DNA of 64,000 nucleotides from Blastocatellia bacterium UBA7656 (GTDB taxonomy: Bacteria; Acidobacteriota; Blastocatellia; UBA7656), in assembly GCA_002483445.1 (NCBI GenBank), contig DLHY01000109.1, positions 49,545-113,544 of the forward strand. The letters run 5' to 3'. Below are positions 54,078 to 61,996 of this stretch, piece by piece (positions within the stretch are counted from its first letter, which is position 1; every line of letters begins with the position of its first letter). The position numbers were made by a program, and so were the translations under genes. A model generated the notes under the pieces. That model did no database searches. It was not told the origin of the DNA and was given only the letters and a program-made list of their open reading frames with translations.

Positions 54078-55622
54078 ATGTCCAGCGAAAACCACTATGA
54101 CGTGATAATCATCGGCACAGGGGCCGGAGGCGGAACGATTGCTTACCGGCTGGCCCCGTCGGGCAAACGCATACTCATCCTTGAGCGCGGCGGCTATCTC
54201 CCGCGCGAAAAAGACAACTGGAGCAGCAAGGCGGCAGCCATCGGCAAGTACAACACCAAAGAAATCTGGCGCGACAAAGACGGCAAGGAGCTTCACCCGC
54301 ACACGAATTACTATGTCGGCGGCAACACCAAGTTTTACGGCGCGGCGCTCTTCAGATTGCGCAAGGAAGACTTTGGCGAACTCGCCCATCACGGCGGAGT
54401 GTCGCCCGCATGGCCGATCAGCTACGAAGACCTTGAGCCGTATTACACCGAGGCCGAACATCTCTATCACGTTCACGGAACGCGCGGCGAAGACCCGACC
54501 GACCCGCCTGCCTCGGCGTCTTATCGCCATCCGGCTGTGAGCCACGAGCCGCGCATTCAACGGCTCCACGACGATCTGATCAAATTGGGACACAAACCAT
54601 TTCACGTGCCTCTCGGAGTAAGGCTCGATGAGCGCGACCCGCAAAAAAGCCTCTGCATTCGCTGCTCGACCTGCGACGGCTATCCGTGCCTCGTCAATGC
54701 CAAATCCGATGCGCAGACCATAGCGGTCGATCCGGCGCTCGAATACCCGAACGTCACGCTGCTGACCGACGCTCTGGTGTCGCGACTCGAAACCGACGAG
54801 TCGGGCCGACGGGTGACTCGTGTTCACGTAGAGCGCGGGGGCGAGAAGGAAACCTACTCAGCCGACATGGTTGTAGTTTCGTGCGGCGCGATCAACTCGG
54901 CTGCATTGCTGCTGCGTTCGGCAAACGACCGTCACCCGAAGGGACTTGCGAACAGTTCGGATATGGTAGGTCGGCACTACATGGGCCACAACAACTCGAT
55001 CATGTTCGCCATCTCGCGCCATCCCAATACGACTGTGTTTCAGAAGACGCTGGCGGTAAATGATTTTTACTTCGCGTCGAAAGAATGGGATTTTCCCATG
55101 GGCCACATCTCGTTCGTAGGAAAATTCGACGCTGATCTTCTGCGCGCGGGAGCGCCGCCGTTCGCGCCTCACCTGACGCTGGAATTCATAGCCAATCACT
55201 CGCTCGATTTCTGGCTTACGTCGGAAGATTTGCCCGATCCCGATAATCGAGTCACGCTTGATCGCAACGGCAAGATAGTTCTCTCTTACACGCCGAACAA
55301 TCTGGAAGGACACAAGCGGCTTATCGCGAAGCTCAAGGACATGATCAAGCACACGGATTGCGAGGATCACATCGTTCCTCTGAACGCTTTCGTGGGCGAC
55401 CGCATTCCGCTCGCAGGCGTCGCGCACCAGAACGGAACCGTCCGATTCGGACACGATCCGAAAACTTCGGCGCTTGATGCGAATTGCAGGGCGCACGATG
55501 TCGATAACCTTTATGTAGTTGACGGCAGCTTCTTCCCATCGAGCGCGGCAGTCAATCCCGCGCTGACGATTATGGCCAACGCCCTTCGCGTGGGCGATCA
55601 CCTGATCGAGAGGACGAAGTGA
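54078..55622 (+). CDS. GMC-family FAD oxidoreductase
   Basis: 514 residues. N-terminal FAD site YDVIIIGTGAGGGTIAYRL with ERGG, then NYYVGGNTKFYGAALFRL, an HC-type CIRCSTCDGYPC insertion, and the C-terminal GMC substrate/FAD segment VDGSFFPSSAAVNPALTIMANALR. GMC enzymes oxidise sugars or alcohols (glucose dehydrogenase or choline oxidase types). AAGGAGGG precedes the ATG. No cytochrome or gamma subunit is near. Lies upstream of carbohydrate genes and may use glucose or a related sugar; this is inferred. Confidence 0.9.
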   Translation: MSSENHYDVIIIGTGAGGGTIAYRLAPSGKRILILERGGYLPREKDNWSSKAAAIGKYNTKEIWRDKDGKELHPHTNYYVGGNTKFYGAALFRLRKEDFGELAHHGGVSPAWPISYEDLEPYYTEAEHLYHVHGTRGEDPTDPPASASYRHPAVSHEPRIQRLHDDLIKLGHKPFHVPLGVRLDERDPQKSLCIRCSTCDGYPCLVNAKSDAQTIAVDPALEYPNVTLLTDALVSRLETDESGRRVTRVHVERGGEKETYSADMVVVSCGAINSAALLLRSANDRHPKGLANSSDMVGRHYMGHNNSIMFAISRHPNTTVFQKTLAVNDFYFASKEWDFPMGHISFVGKFDADLLRAGAPPFAPHLTLEFIANHSLDFWLTSEDLPDPDNRVTLDRNGKIVLSYTPNNLEGHKRLIAKLKDMIKHTDCEDHIVPLNAFVGDRIPLAGVAHQNGTVRFGHDPKTSALDANCRAHDVDNLYVVDGSFFPSSAAVNPALTIMANALRVGDHLIERTK

Positions 55623-55668
55623 AAACTAAGGGAAGAGGAACGAAATAAAACCCCATGTCGAATTTGGG

Positions 55669-55757
55669 AAATGTCCGACAAGCTGCCAGCTTGTCGTGGA
55701 GTGCGAAAAGACTCGGCGGCGGGAAACAACGACAATCTGGCAGATTGTCGGACATTT
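55669..55757. repeat. Pair of REP-like hairpins in mirror order
   Basis: AAATGTC-CGACAAGCT-GCC-AGCTTGTCG (55669-55696) and CGACAATCT-GGC-AGATTGTCG-GACATTT (55730-55757). Each has a full 9-bp stem; the second is the reverse complement of the first with two changes that are both compensated in its stem. Flanks AAATGTC/GACATTT pair too. Confidence 0.85.
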
Positions 55758-55879
55758 CGCAGCGCATCTTCAGGCTGACCGAATTGACCAGTAGTATCGC
55801 TTGTCACAGCACCCCGAATCAGGCTTGAGATACATGGGATGATATTTACTTCCGCTTCCCTAAAGGGAGGATCGAAGAG

Positions 55880-56974
55880 ATGAACGCGATGAACAATCGA
55901 TTCAAGTCCGTCGCTCTCGCGACGCTGGCGATAGTGACAGTGTTCGTGTGGGCGGGCGTGACGCTTGATCTGAAAACGTCTGCTTACGGCAAACCCCCGC
56001 TCGCAGTCCGTTCGTCGCGCGTTGCGGCCAATGGATCGCTGGTTGAAAAAGTTGACGCCATAAGCGTGACCGTTTCAGACCTCGACCGCGCTGTTGAGTT
56101 TTACTCGAATCTGCTCACATTCGAGAAAGTCGCTGAGTGGGAAGTGGCGGGAGACAGTTACGAACAGTTTCAGGGAGTCTTCGGGCTGCGCTGTCGAATC
56201 GCTCGCTTAAAGCTCGGCGATGAGCAGATAGAGCTTGTCGAATACCTTGCGCCGAAAGGTCGCCCCGTGCCTGCGGACTCGCGCAGCAATGACCGCTGGT
56301 TTCAGCACATAGCCATCATAACCACCGATATGGATCGCGCTTATGCGCGGCTTCGTCAACACAAAGTTCAGCACGCTTCTTCAGGGCCACAGCGATTGCC
56401 CGACTGGAACAAAAACGCGGGCGGAATAAAGGCTTTTTATTTCCGCGATGCGGACGGCCACAACCTCGAAATACTTGAGTTTCCCGAAGGCAAAGGCGAC
56501 GCGAAATGGCATCGCGCGACGGACAAACTCTTCCTCGGCATAGATCACACCGCGATAGTCGTCGGCGACACCGAAACGAGTTTGAAATTTTATCGCGACA
56601 CGCTCGGACTGAAGGTCGCGGGAGAGAGCGAAAACTATGGCACCGAGCAGGAGCATTTGAACAACGTCTTCGGGGCGCGGCTTCGCATCACAGCGATGCG
56701 CGCTGAGAGGGGGCCGGGAATTGAGTTTCTCGAATACCTCTCGCCGCGAGACGGTCGGCCTTATCCGTCAGACCTCAAACCGAACGACATCGCCTACTGG
56801 CAGACGAGACTCGTGACCGCGAACGCCGCGGAAGCGGCAGCAAAGCTCCGTTTAGGCAAATTCGCCTTCATCTCTTCAGGAGTGATTTCACTGCCCTCCG
56901 TTGAGATGGGATACAAGCGAAGCTTCATCGTCCGCGACCCCGATGGTCACGCGATGCAACTGGCTGAGAAATGA
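55880..56974 (+). CDS. Exported two-domain VOC (glyoxalase-like) protein
   Basis: 364 residues. A signal peptide or anchor (VALATLAIVTVFVWAGV), then two vicinal-oxygen-chelate domains, about 50-190 (VEKVDAISVTVSDLDRAVEFYSNLLTF) and 215-362 (FLGIDHTAIVVGDTETSLKFYRDTLGL), each with the paired beta-alpha-beta pattern; conserved Glu/His positions (RDADGHNLEILEF, RDPDGHAMQLAE) are plausible metal ligands. Dioxygenase or glyoxalase role not resolved. GGGAGGA precedes the ATG. Confidence 0.88.
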   Translation: MNAMNNRFKSVALATLAIVTVFVWAGVTLDLKTSAYGKPPLAVRSSRVAANGSLVEKVDAISVTVSDLDRAVEFYSNLLTFEKVAEWEVAGDSYEQFQGVFGLRCRIARLKLGDEQIELVEYLAPKGRPVPADSRSNDRWFQHIAIITTDMDRAYARLRQHKVQHASSGPQRLPDWNKNAGGIKAFYFRDADGHNLEILEFPEGKGDAKWHRATDKLFLGIDHTAIVVGDTETSLKFYRDTLGLKVAGESENYGTEQEHLNNVFGARLRITAMRAERGPGIEFLEYLSPRDGRPYPSDLKPNDIAYWQTRLVTANAAEAAAKLRLGKFAFISSGVISLPSVEMGYKRSFIVRDPDGHAMQLAEK

Positions 56975-56979
56975 AAAAT

Positions 56980-57054
56980 AGTCAGTTGTCCGTTGTCCGT
57001 TGTCATTGGCTGCTGGCAACGGACAACTGACAACGGACTAAGGACAAGGAACAA
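56980..57054. repeat. Heptamer tandem repeat (GTTGTCC) facing complement
   Basis: GTTGTCC units (56980-57005) face GGACAAC/GGACAAG units (57016-57054). The array runs right up to the ATG at 57055; drift has made an AAGGAA there, which can serve as Shine-Dalgarno. Confidence 0.8.
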
Positions 57055-59700
57055 ATGACCAGAGAAGAACAAAGATTAGATCACGACCGCGAGCGAAAAG
57101 CTTACTGGAAACGATGGGGGCCGTATCTGAGCGAGCGCGCATGGGGAACCGTCCGCGAAGATTACAGCCCTTATGGAACTGCGTGGGATTACCTGCCGCA
57201 CGATCACGCGCGCTCGAAAGCCTATCGCTGGGGCGAAGACGGCATAGGCGGCATCTCGGATCGTCGCCAGTTTATATGCTTCGCCCTTTCGATGTGGAAC
57301 GGGCGCGACCCTATCATCAAAGAGCGGATATTCGGGCTGACGGGAAGCGAAGGCAATCACGGCGAGGATGTGAAGGACTATTATTTCTACCTCGACTCCA
57401 CTCCGACGCATTCCTACATGAAATTTCTGTACAAGTATCCGCAGGCCGAGTTTCCTTATGCTCGATTGATCGAAGAGAATCGCCGTCGCAGCAAGGATGA
57501 GCTTGAACATGAACTGATCGACACAGGCGCGTTCGATGAAGACCGTTACTTCGATGTTTTCATCGAGTACGCCAAAGCCAACCCGGAAGACATACTCATT
57601 CGAATCACAGTCGCGAATCGCGGGCCTCAAGCGGCAGAGCTTCATCTGCTCCCGACGATATGGTTTCGCAATACGTGGTCGTGGAACGGAGGCGACAAGC
57701 CGCGCCTTCGTCGCATAGGCGATGTGAGAAACGCCAGCACCGTCCAACTCGATCACAGTTATTACGGGCATCGCTGGCTGTTTTGTCAGGACACGCCTGA
57801 GATTCTTTTCACTGAAAACGAGACGAACACCCGCCGCCTCTACAACCACGAAAACGGCTCGCGGTATTTCAAGGACGGCATAAACGATTACATAGTCAGT
57901 GGCCGACGCGACGCTGTGAACCCTGAGCGAGTCGGCACGAAAGCGGCGGCTCATTATCCGATCACACTTGGGCCGGGAGAGTCGCGGACTATCAGGTTGC
58001 GGCTGACTGACTTGGAAATACCGCCTGCCAACGGCGATCCGTGCAATGGCGATTTCGAGCGCATATTCGAAGAGCGCAGAAAAGAAGCCGACGAATTTTA
58101 TAACAAGGTCATTCCCGCGGATGTATGCGAAGACAATCGAAACATCATGCGTCAGTCGCTCGCCGGATTGCTCTGGAGCAAGCAGTTTTATTACTACGAC
58201 GTGAAGCAGTGGATCGAAGGCGACGAGTCCGCGCCTCCGCCTCCGGCGGAGCGAGAGACGGGGCGCAACAGCGGGTGGGGGCATCTCTACAACGACGACA
58301 TCATTTCGATGCCCGACAAATGGGAGTATCCCTGGTATGCCGCGTGGGACCTGGCTTTTCATTGCGTCCCGCTCGCCCTTGTCGATTCTGATTTCGCAAA
58401 GCAGCAACTCGTCCTGCTCCTGCGCGAATGGTACATGCACCCGAACGGGCAGTTGCCCGCTTACGAGTGGGCCTTCGGAGATGTCAATCCGCCTGTTCAT
58501 GCGTGGGCCGCGTGGCGAGTGTACAAAATCGACAAGAAGCGTTGCGGCAAGGGCGACACAGAGTTTCTTGAGCGCGTATTTCACAAGCTGCTTCTGAATT
58601 TCACCTGGTGGGTCAATCGCAAGGACGCTGAAGGAAGAAACGTATTTCAGGGCGGCTTTCTGGGACTCGACAACATCGGAGTGTTTGATCGCAGCGCGCC
58701 TCTTCCGACGGGCGGCCACATCGAACAATCGGATGGGACAAGCTGGATGGGGATGTACTGCCTGAACATGCTGGCAATCGCGATGGAGCTTGCCCGCGAA
58801 AATCCGGCTTATGAAGATGTCGCCAGCAAATTCTGGGAGCACTTCCTCCACATCGCGCAGGCGATGAACAACATGGGCGAAGGCGACAGCCTGTGGAACG
58901 AAGAGGACGGATTTTATTACGACGTGCTGTGTCTGCCCGACGGCGGCAGCTTTCCGATGAAGGTTCGCTCGATGGTCGGGCTGATCCCGCTCTTCGCTGT
59001 CGAAACAATCGAGCCGGATGTGCTGTCTCGCCTTCCGGGATTCAAGCGACGACTGGAATGGTTCATCGATAATCGAAAAGACCTCATCAACAACGTAGCC
59101 TGTATGCGCACCCGCGGCGAGGGCGAGCGAAGAATGCTTTCGATAGTGGACAGGGATAAACTGCGCCGTGTGTTGGGGGTGATGTTGGATGAAAACGAGT
59201 TTCTTTCCGATTACGGCATACGCGCGCTTTCGCGCCATCACAGTGACAATCCATATCGCCTGCAGGTCAACGGCAGCGAACACAGCGTCCGCTACGAGCC
59301 TGCCGAATCCTCGACGGGACTCTTCGGAGGCAATTCGAACTGGAGGGGGCCGATATGGTTTCCGGTCAATTTCCTCATCATCGAATCGCTTCAGAAGTTT
59401 CATCACTACCTGGGCGATGATTACAAAGTCGAATGCCCCACAGGGTCGGGCCGTTTGATGACGCTGTGGGAAGTGTCTGAAGAAATATCGCGGCGTCTCA
59501 CGCGGATATTCATGCGCGACACAGATGGTCGTCGCCCGGTCTTCGGCGGTATAGAAAAATTCCAGACTGATCCGCACTGGCGCGATCTGATTTTGTTCCA
59601 CGAATACTTTCACGGCGACAACGGCGCAGGCATAGGCGCGAATCATCAGACGGGCTGGACTGCTCTGGTCGCCAAACTGATTCAGCAAAGCGGAGAGTAG
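57055..59700 (+). CDS. GH63-type glucosidase
   Basis: 881 residues. Bacterial homologue of mannosyl-oligosaccharide glucosidase (GH63), an (alpha/alpha)6 barrel with an N-terminal beta-sandwich. Visible: YLPHDHARSKAYRWGEDGIGGISD, LSMWNGRDPIIKERIFGLTGSEGNHGEDVKDYYFYLDSTPTHSYM, the catalytic-region WYAAWDLAFHCVPLALVDSDFA, YEWAFGDVNPPVHAWAAWR, SDGTSWMGMYCLNML and SNWRGPIWFPVNFLI. It would release terminal glucose from alpha-glucosides such as trehalose analogues or glucosylglycerate. No signal peptide, so cytosolic. Start follows a heptamer array. A 902-codon antisense frame across it is a shadow. Confidence 0.88.
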   Translation: MTREEQRLDHDRERKAYWKRWGPYLSERAWGTVREDYSPYGTAWDYLPHDHARSKAYRWGEDGIGGISDRRQFICFALSMWNGRDPIIKERIFGLTGSEGNHGEDVKDYYFYLDSTPTHSYMKFLYKYPQAEFPYARLIEENRRRSKDELEHELIDTGAFDEDRYFDVFIEYAKANPEDILIRITVANRGPQAAELHLLPTIWFRNTWSWNGGDKPRLRRIGDVRNASTVQLDHSYYGHRWLFCQDTPEILFTENETNTRRLYNHENGSRYFKDGINDYIVSGRRDAVNPERVGTKAAAHYPITLGPGESRTIRLRLTDLEIPPANGDPCNGDFERIFEERRKEADEFYNKVIPADVCEDNRNIMRQSLAGLLWSKQFYYYDVKQWIEGDESAPPPPAERETGRNSGWGHLYNDDIISMPDKWEYPWYAAWDLAFHCVPLALVDSDFAKQQLVLLLREWYMHPNGQLPAYEWAFGDVNPPVHAWAAWRVYKIDKKRCGKGDTEFLERVFHKLLLNFTWWVNRKDAEGRNVFQGGFLGLDNIGVFDRSAPLPTGGHIEQSDGTSWMGMYCLNMLAIAMELARENPAYEDVASKFWEHFLHIAQAMNNMGEGDSLWNEEDGFYYDVLCLPDGGSFPMKVRSMVGLIPLFAVETIEPDVLSRLPGFKRRLEWFIDNRKDLINNVACMRTRGEGERRMLSIVDRDKLRRVLGVMLDENEFLSDYGIRALSRHHSDNPYRLQVNGSEHSVRYEPAESSTGLFGGNSNWRGPIWFPVNFLIIESLQKFHHYLGDDYKVECPTGSGRLMTLWEVSEEISRRLTRIFMRDTDGRRPVFGGIEKFQTDPHWRDLILFHEYFHGDNGAGIGANHQTGWTALVAKLIQQSGE

Positions 59701-59988
59701 GCGGTGGTCAGTGGTCGGCGAGAATGTGCTGAGAAATTGAGACCTTGCGCCGAAGGCGCAGAGAGAAGGTAGCCAGACGTGCAACGTCTGGTTTCAAGCA
59801 GTCAGGTTTCGCGCTCTGAAGGAGCGCCAGAATAATCTTTCCGCGTCTTCAACGCGGGATCGTTTGATGGACGGTTCCAGATGTTCCACATCTGGCTACC
59901 TTCTTCGAGCCGCTTTGCGGCAAAAGATAATTTCTAAACGAGATATGAGCGGTTGAGGCGACTGACAACAAAATACGAGAAAAGGATC
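59701..59988. other. 288-bp hairpin-rich intergenic region
   Basis: No gene. Carries six small hairpins in mirror order (59746-59921); see the repeat entry. No promoter was found. Confidence 0.6.
59746..59921. repeat. Mirror-ordered array of six hairpins
   Basis: In order: TGCGCC-GAA-GGCGCA (59746-59760), CCAGACGT-GCA-ACGTCTGG (59773-59791), GCGCTC-TGAAG-GAGCGC (59811-59827), CCGCGT-CTTCA-ACGCGG (59841-59857), CCAGATGT-TCC-ACATCTGG (59877-59895), GCCGC-TTT-GCGGC (59909-59921). The loops TGAAG and CTTCA are reverse complements and the flanks AGAAGGTAG (59764) and CTACCTTCT (59896) pair, so the array is symmetric about its centre. Confidence 0.85.
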
Positions 59989-60459
59989 ATGAGAATCAAA
60001 CAGACGATCATAATGCTGGCTTCGGCTATGTTGTTCGCCGCGTGCGCAAAAAGCGATGGCGTCGAACAGTTCAACAAAACCGATCAGGGGCTTGCTCTGA
60101 AAGGTTACGATGCGGTCGCCTACTTTACGGAAGGCAAGGCCGCGCAAGGGACAGGCGAGTTTTCTCACACGTGGGGCGGCGCGACGTGGCATTTCACAAA
60201 CGCGGCCAATCGCGACCGATTCGCGCAGGAGCCGACAAAATACGCTCCGCAATATGGCGGCTACTGCTCGTGGGCCGTGAGCCACGGCTACACAGCCGAC
60301 GGCGATCCTGAAGCGTGGAAGATCGTCGACGGCAAGCTCTACTTGAACTACAACCTGAAAGTGAAAGAGAAGTGGGAAGAGAACATCCCCGAATATGTCA
60401 GGAAAGGCGATGAAAACTGGCCCGCGTTTCTGAAGAAGAAACCCGAACACAAGGGCTGA
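59989..60459 (+). CDS. YHS-domain lipoprotein
   Basis: About 156 residues from the ATG at 59989, chosen because it begins a signal peptide with lipobox LFAAC. A YHS domain follows (GYDAVAYFTEGKAAQGTGEFSHTWGGATWHFTNAANRDRFAQEPTKYAPQYGGYCSW is the full pattern, here abbreviated by its ends GYDAVAYF and GGYCSW). YHS domains are small metal-binding domains found alone in exported proteins or in heavy-metal ATPases. Function not known. It lies between GH63 and the glucose dehydrogenase gene. Confidence 0.85.
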   Translation: MRIKQTIIMLASAMLFAACAKSDGVEQFNKTDQGLALKGYDAVAYFTEGKAAQGTGEFSHTWGGATWHFTNAANRDRFAQEPTKYAPQYGGYCSWAVSHGYTADGDPEAWKIVDGKLYLNYNLKVKEKWEENIPEYVRKGDENWPAFLKKKPEHKG

Positions 60460-60478
60460 AGATTCAACCCCGGATTTA

Positions 60479-60782
60479 TAGCGGTATGCACCTGGGTGAA
60501 CAGGTTGAATACTTAGAGCGAAACCTTTTCATTAACACCGCGATTGATCGCGGTGAACGGGGCGACTCAAAATCCATGAACTGTTTTAACAGTTTCCTTC
60601 CGCCGACCTTCGACCTTTGATTCTCAGGCTCGTCGTCAGGCGCGCAGATGTCGTTGAGCTTTATATCTGCGCGGGCAGAAAAACTGTTGAAACAGTTTCG
60701 GGTTCAAGTTGCTCGCTTTTTCACCGCGATCAATCGCGGTGTTAATGAGAGAGCAATCTGCTCACCCAACCGAAAGCCGCTA
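60479..60782. repeat. 304-bp palindromic element with terminal inverted repeats
   Basis: Ends TAGCGG (60479) and CCGCTA (60777) are inverted; the ends also share GGGTGA-CAG-TTG and TCATTAACACCGCG. Inside are mirror pairs of hairpins: CACCGCGAT-TG-ATCGCGGTG (60536-60555) with CACCGCGAT-CA-ATCGCGGTG (60722-60741), and AACTGTT-TT-AACAGTT (60579-60594) with AACTGTT-GA-AACAGTT (60682-60697), around a central CGCGCAGAT/ATCTGCGCG stem (60641-60673). MITE- or BIME-like. It ends 23 bp before the glucose dehydrogenase start. Confidence 0.85.
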
Positions 60783-60805
60783 CAACAGCTAAGGAGAAGC
60801 AAATC

Positions 60806-61909
60806 GTGAAAGCAATATCAGTGTTTCCCGGAAAACCGGACAGCGTGCATCTGGCGGAATTGCCTATGCCGTCTGTCAACGAGATACCCAACGGTCGAGG
60901 CGTGGTCGTGAAAATTCTCCGAGTCGGAGTCGATGGCACTGACAAGGAAATCAACGCCGCCGAATACGGCGCGGCTCCTGAAGGATACGACTTCCTCGTT
61001 CTCGGACATGAAAATTTCGGTCAGGTCGAATCGGTCGGCCCCAATGTGACCGAGGTCAAACCCGGTGATTACGTTGTGGCTACCGTTCGTCGCCCCGGAA
61101 CGAGCATCTACGATCTGATCGGCACCAACGACATGACCACCGACGACACATACTTCGAGCGCGGCATCAACCTCAGACATGGCTATCTGACCGAGTACTA
61201 CGTCGATGACGTCGAGTTCATAGTGAAAGTGCCGCAGGGACTCAAGGAAGTCGGCGTGTTGCTTGAGCCGATGACGGTCGTCGAAAAAGGCATCGCGCAG
61301 GCTTACGAGATTCAACGCCGTCTGCGCGTGTGGCGTCCTCGTCGCGCGGCAGTGATGGGCGCGGGAACCATCGGGCTGCTTGCCACGCTCGCCCTGAGAT
61401 TGCGAGGTCTTGAGGTCGTCACCTTCAGCCGCAGCAAAAAGCCTTACTTCAACTCTGACCTGATAGAGGCTCTGGGAGCCGTTTACGAGTCAACCTCGGA
61501 TTTATCGATCATCGAAGGCGCGCGAAAGCACGGGCCGTTCGACATCATATTCGAGGCGACCGGAAATTCATCGGTCGTGTTTGAAAGCCTTCAGGCGCTG
61601 GGCAAAAACGGAGTGCTGGTGCTGTCGAGCGTTACGGGCGGGGATCGCAAAATCGAAGTGCCTGCCGACCGAATCAATCTCGATTTCGTCCTCGGCAACA
61701 AGGTGATGGTCGGAACGGTCAACGCCAACCGCGAGTATTTCGAGATGGGAGTGAAGGACATGGCTCAGGCCGAAGCCGAGTATTCGGGGTGGCTTCCTCG
61801 ATTGCTCACTCATCCGGTCAAGGGGCTTGAGAATTATGAACAACTTTTCGAAACGCTGACCGCCGCCAAAGGCGCGATCAAAGTTTATTGCGAGGTGGCG
61901 GAGCTATAA
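60806..61909 (+). CDS. Glucose 1-dehydrogenase (zinc-type MDR family)
   Basis: 367 residues. Medium-chain zinc dehydrogenase of the Sulfolobus/Haloferax glucose dehydrogenase group. Visible: Zn-ligand region VGVDGTDKEI and LGHENFGQVES, GVLLEPMTVVEKGIAQA (Glu ligand in that group), and Rossmann GAGTIGLLATLAL. No Cys at the catalytic zinc position; archaeal homologues use Asp there and here the DGTDKE aspartates are in place. It would oxidise glucose with NAD(P) to gluconolactone. Start is GTG at 60806 with AAGGAG 8-9 nt upstream. A palindromic element lies directly before it. Confidence 0.85.
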   Translation: MKAISVFPGKPDSVHLAELPMPSVNEIPNGRGVVVKILRVGVDGTDKEINAAEYGAAPEGYDFLVLGHENFGQVESVGPNVTEVKPGDYVVATVRRPGTSIYDLIGTNDMTTDDTYFERGINLRHGYLTEYYVDDVEFIVKVPQGLKEVGVLLEPMTVVEKGIAQAYEIQRRLRVWRPRRAAVMGAGTIGLLATLALRLRGLEVVTFSRSKKPYFNSDLIEALGAVYESTSDLSIIEGARKHGPFDIIFEATGNSSVVFESLQALGKNGVLVLSSVTGGDRKIEVPADRINLDFVLGNKVMVGTVNANREYFEMGVKDMAQAEAEYSGWLPRLLTHPVKGLENYEQLFETLTAAKGAIKVYCEVAEL

Positions 61910-61996
61910 ACATTTCTGCGGGTCGCGCGGACATAAGCTGAAGCATGATGTCCATCATCCGCGCGACCTGCGGATAGTTCTTCCGGTATAAAAACG

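Noticed and set aside
57076..59784. 902-codon minus-strand frame across the GH63 gene
   Set aside because: Antisense shadow of a gene with clear glycosidase motifs; the frame has no recognised domain and no Shine-Dalgarno.
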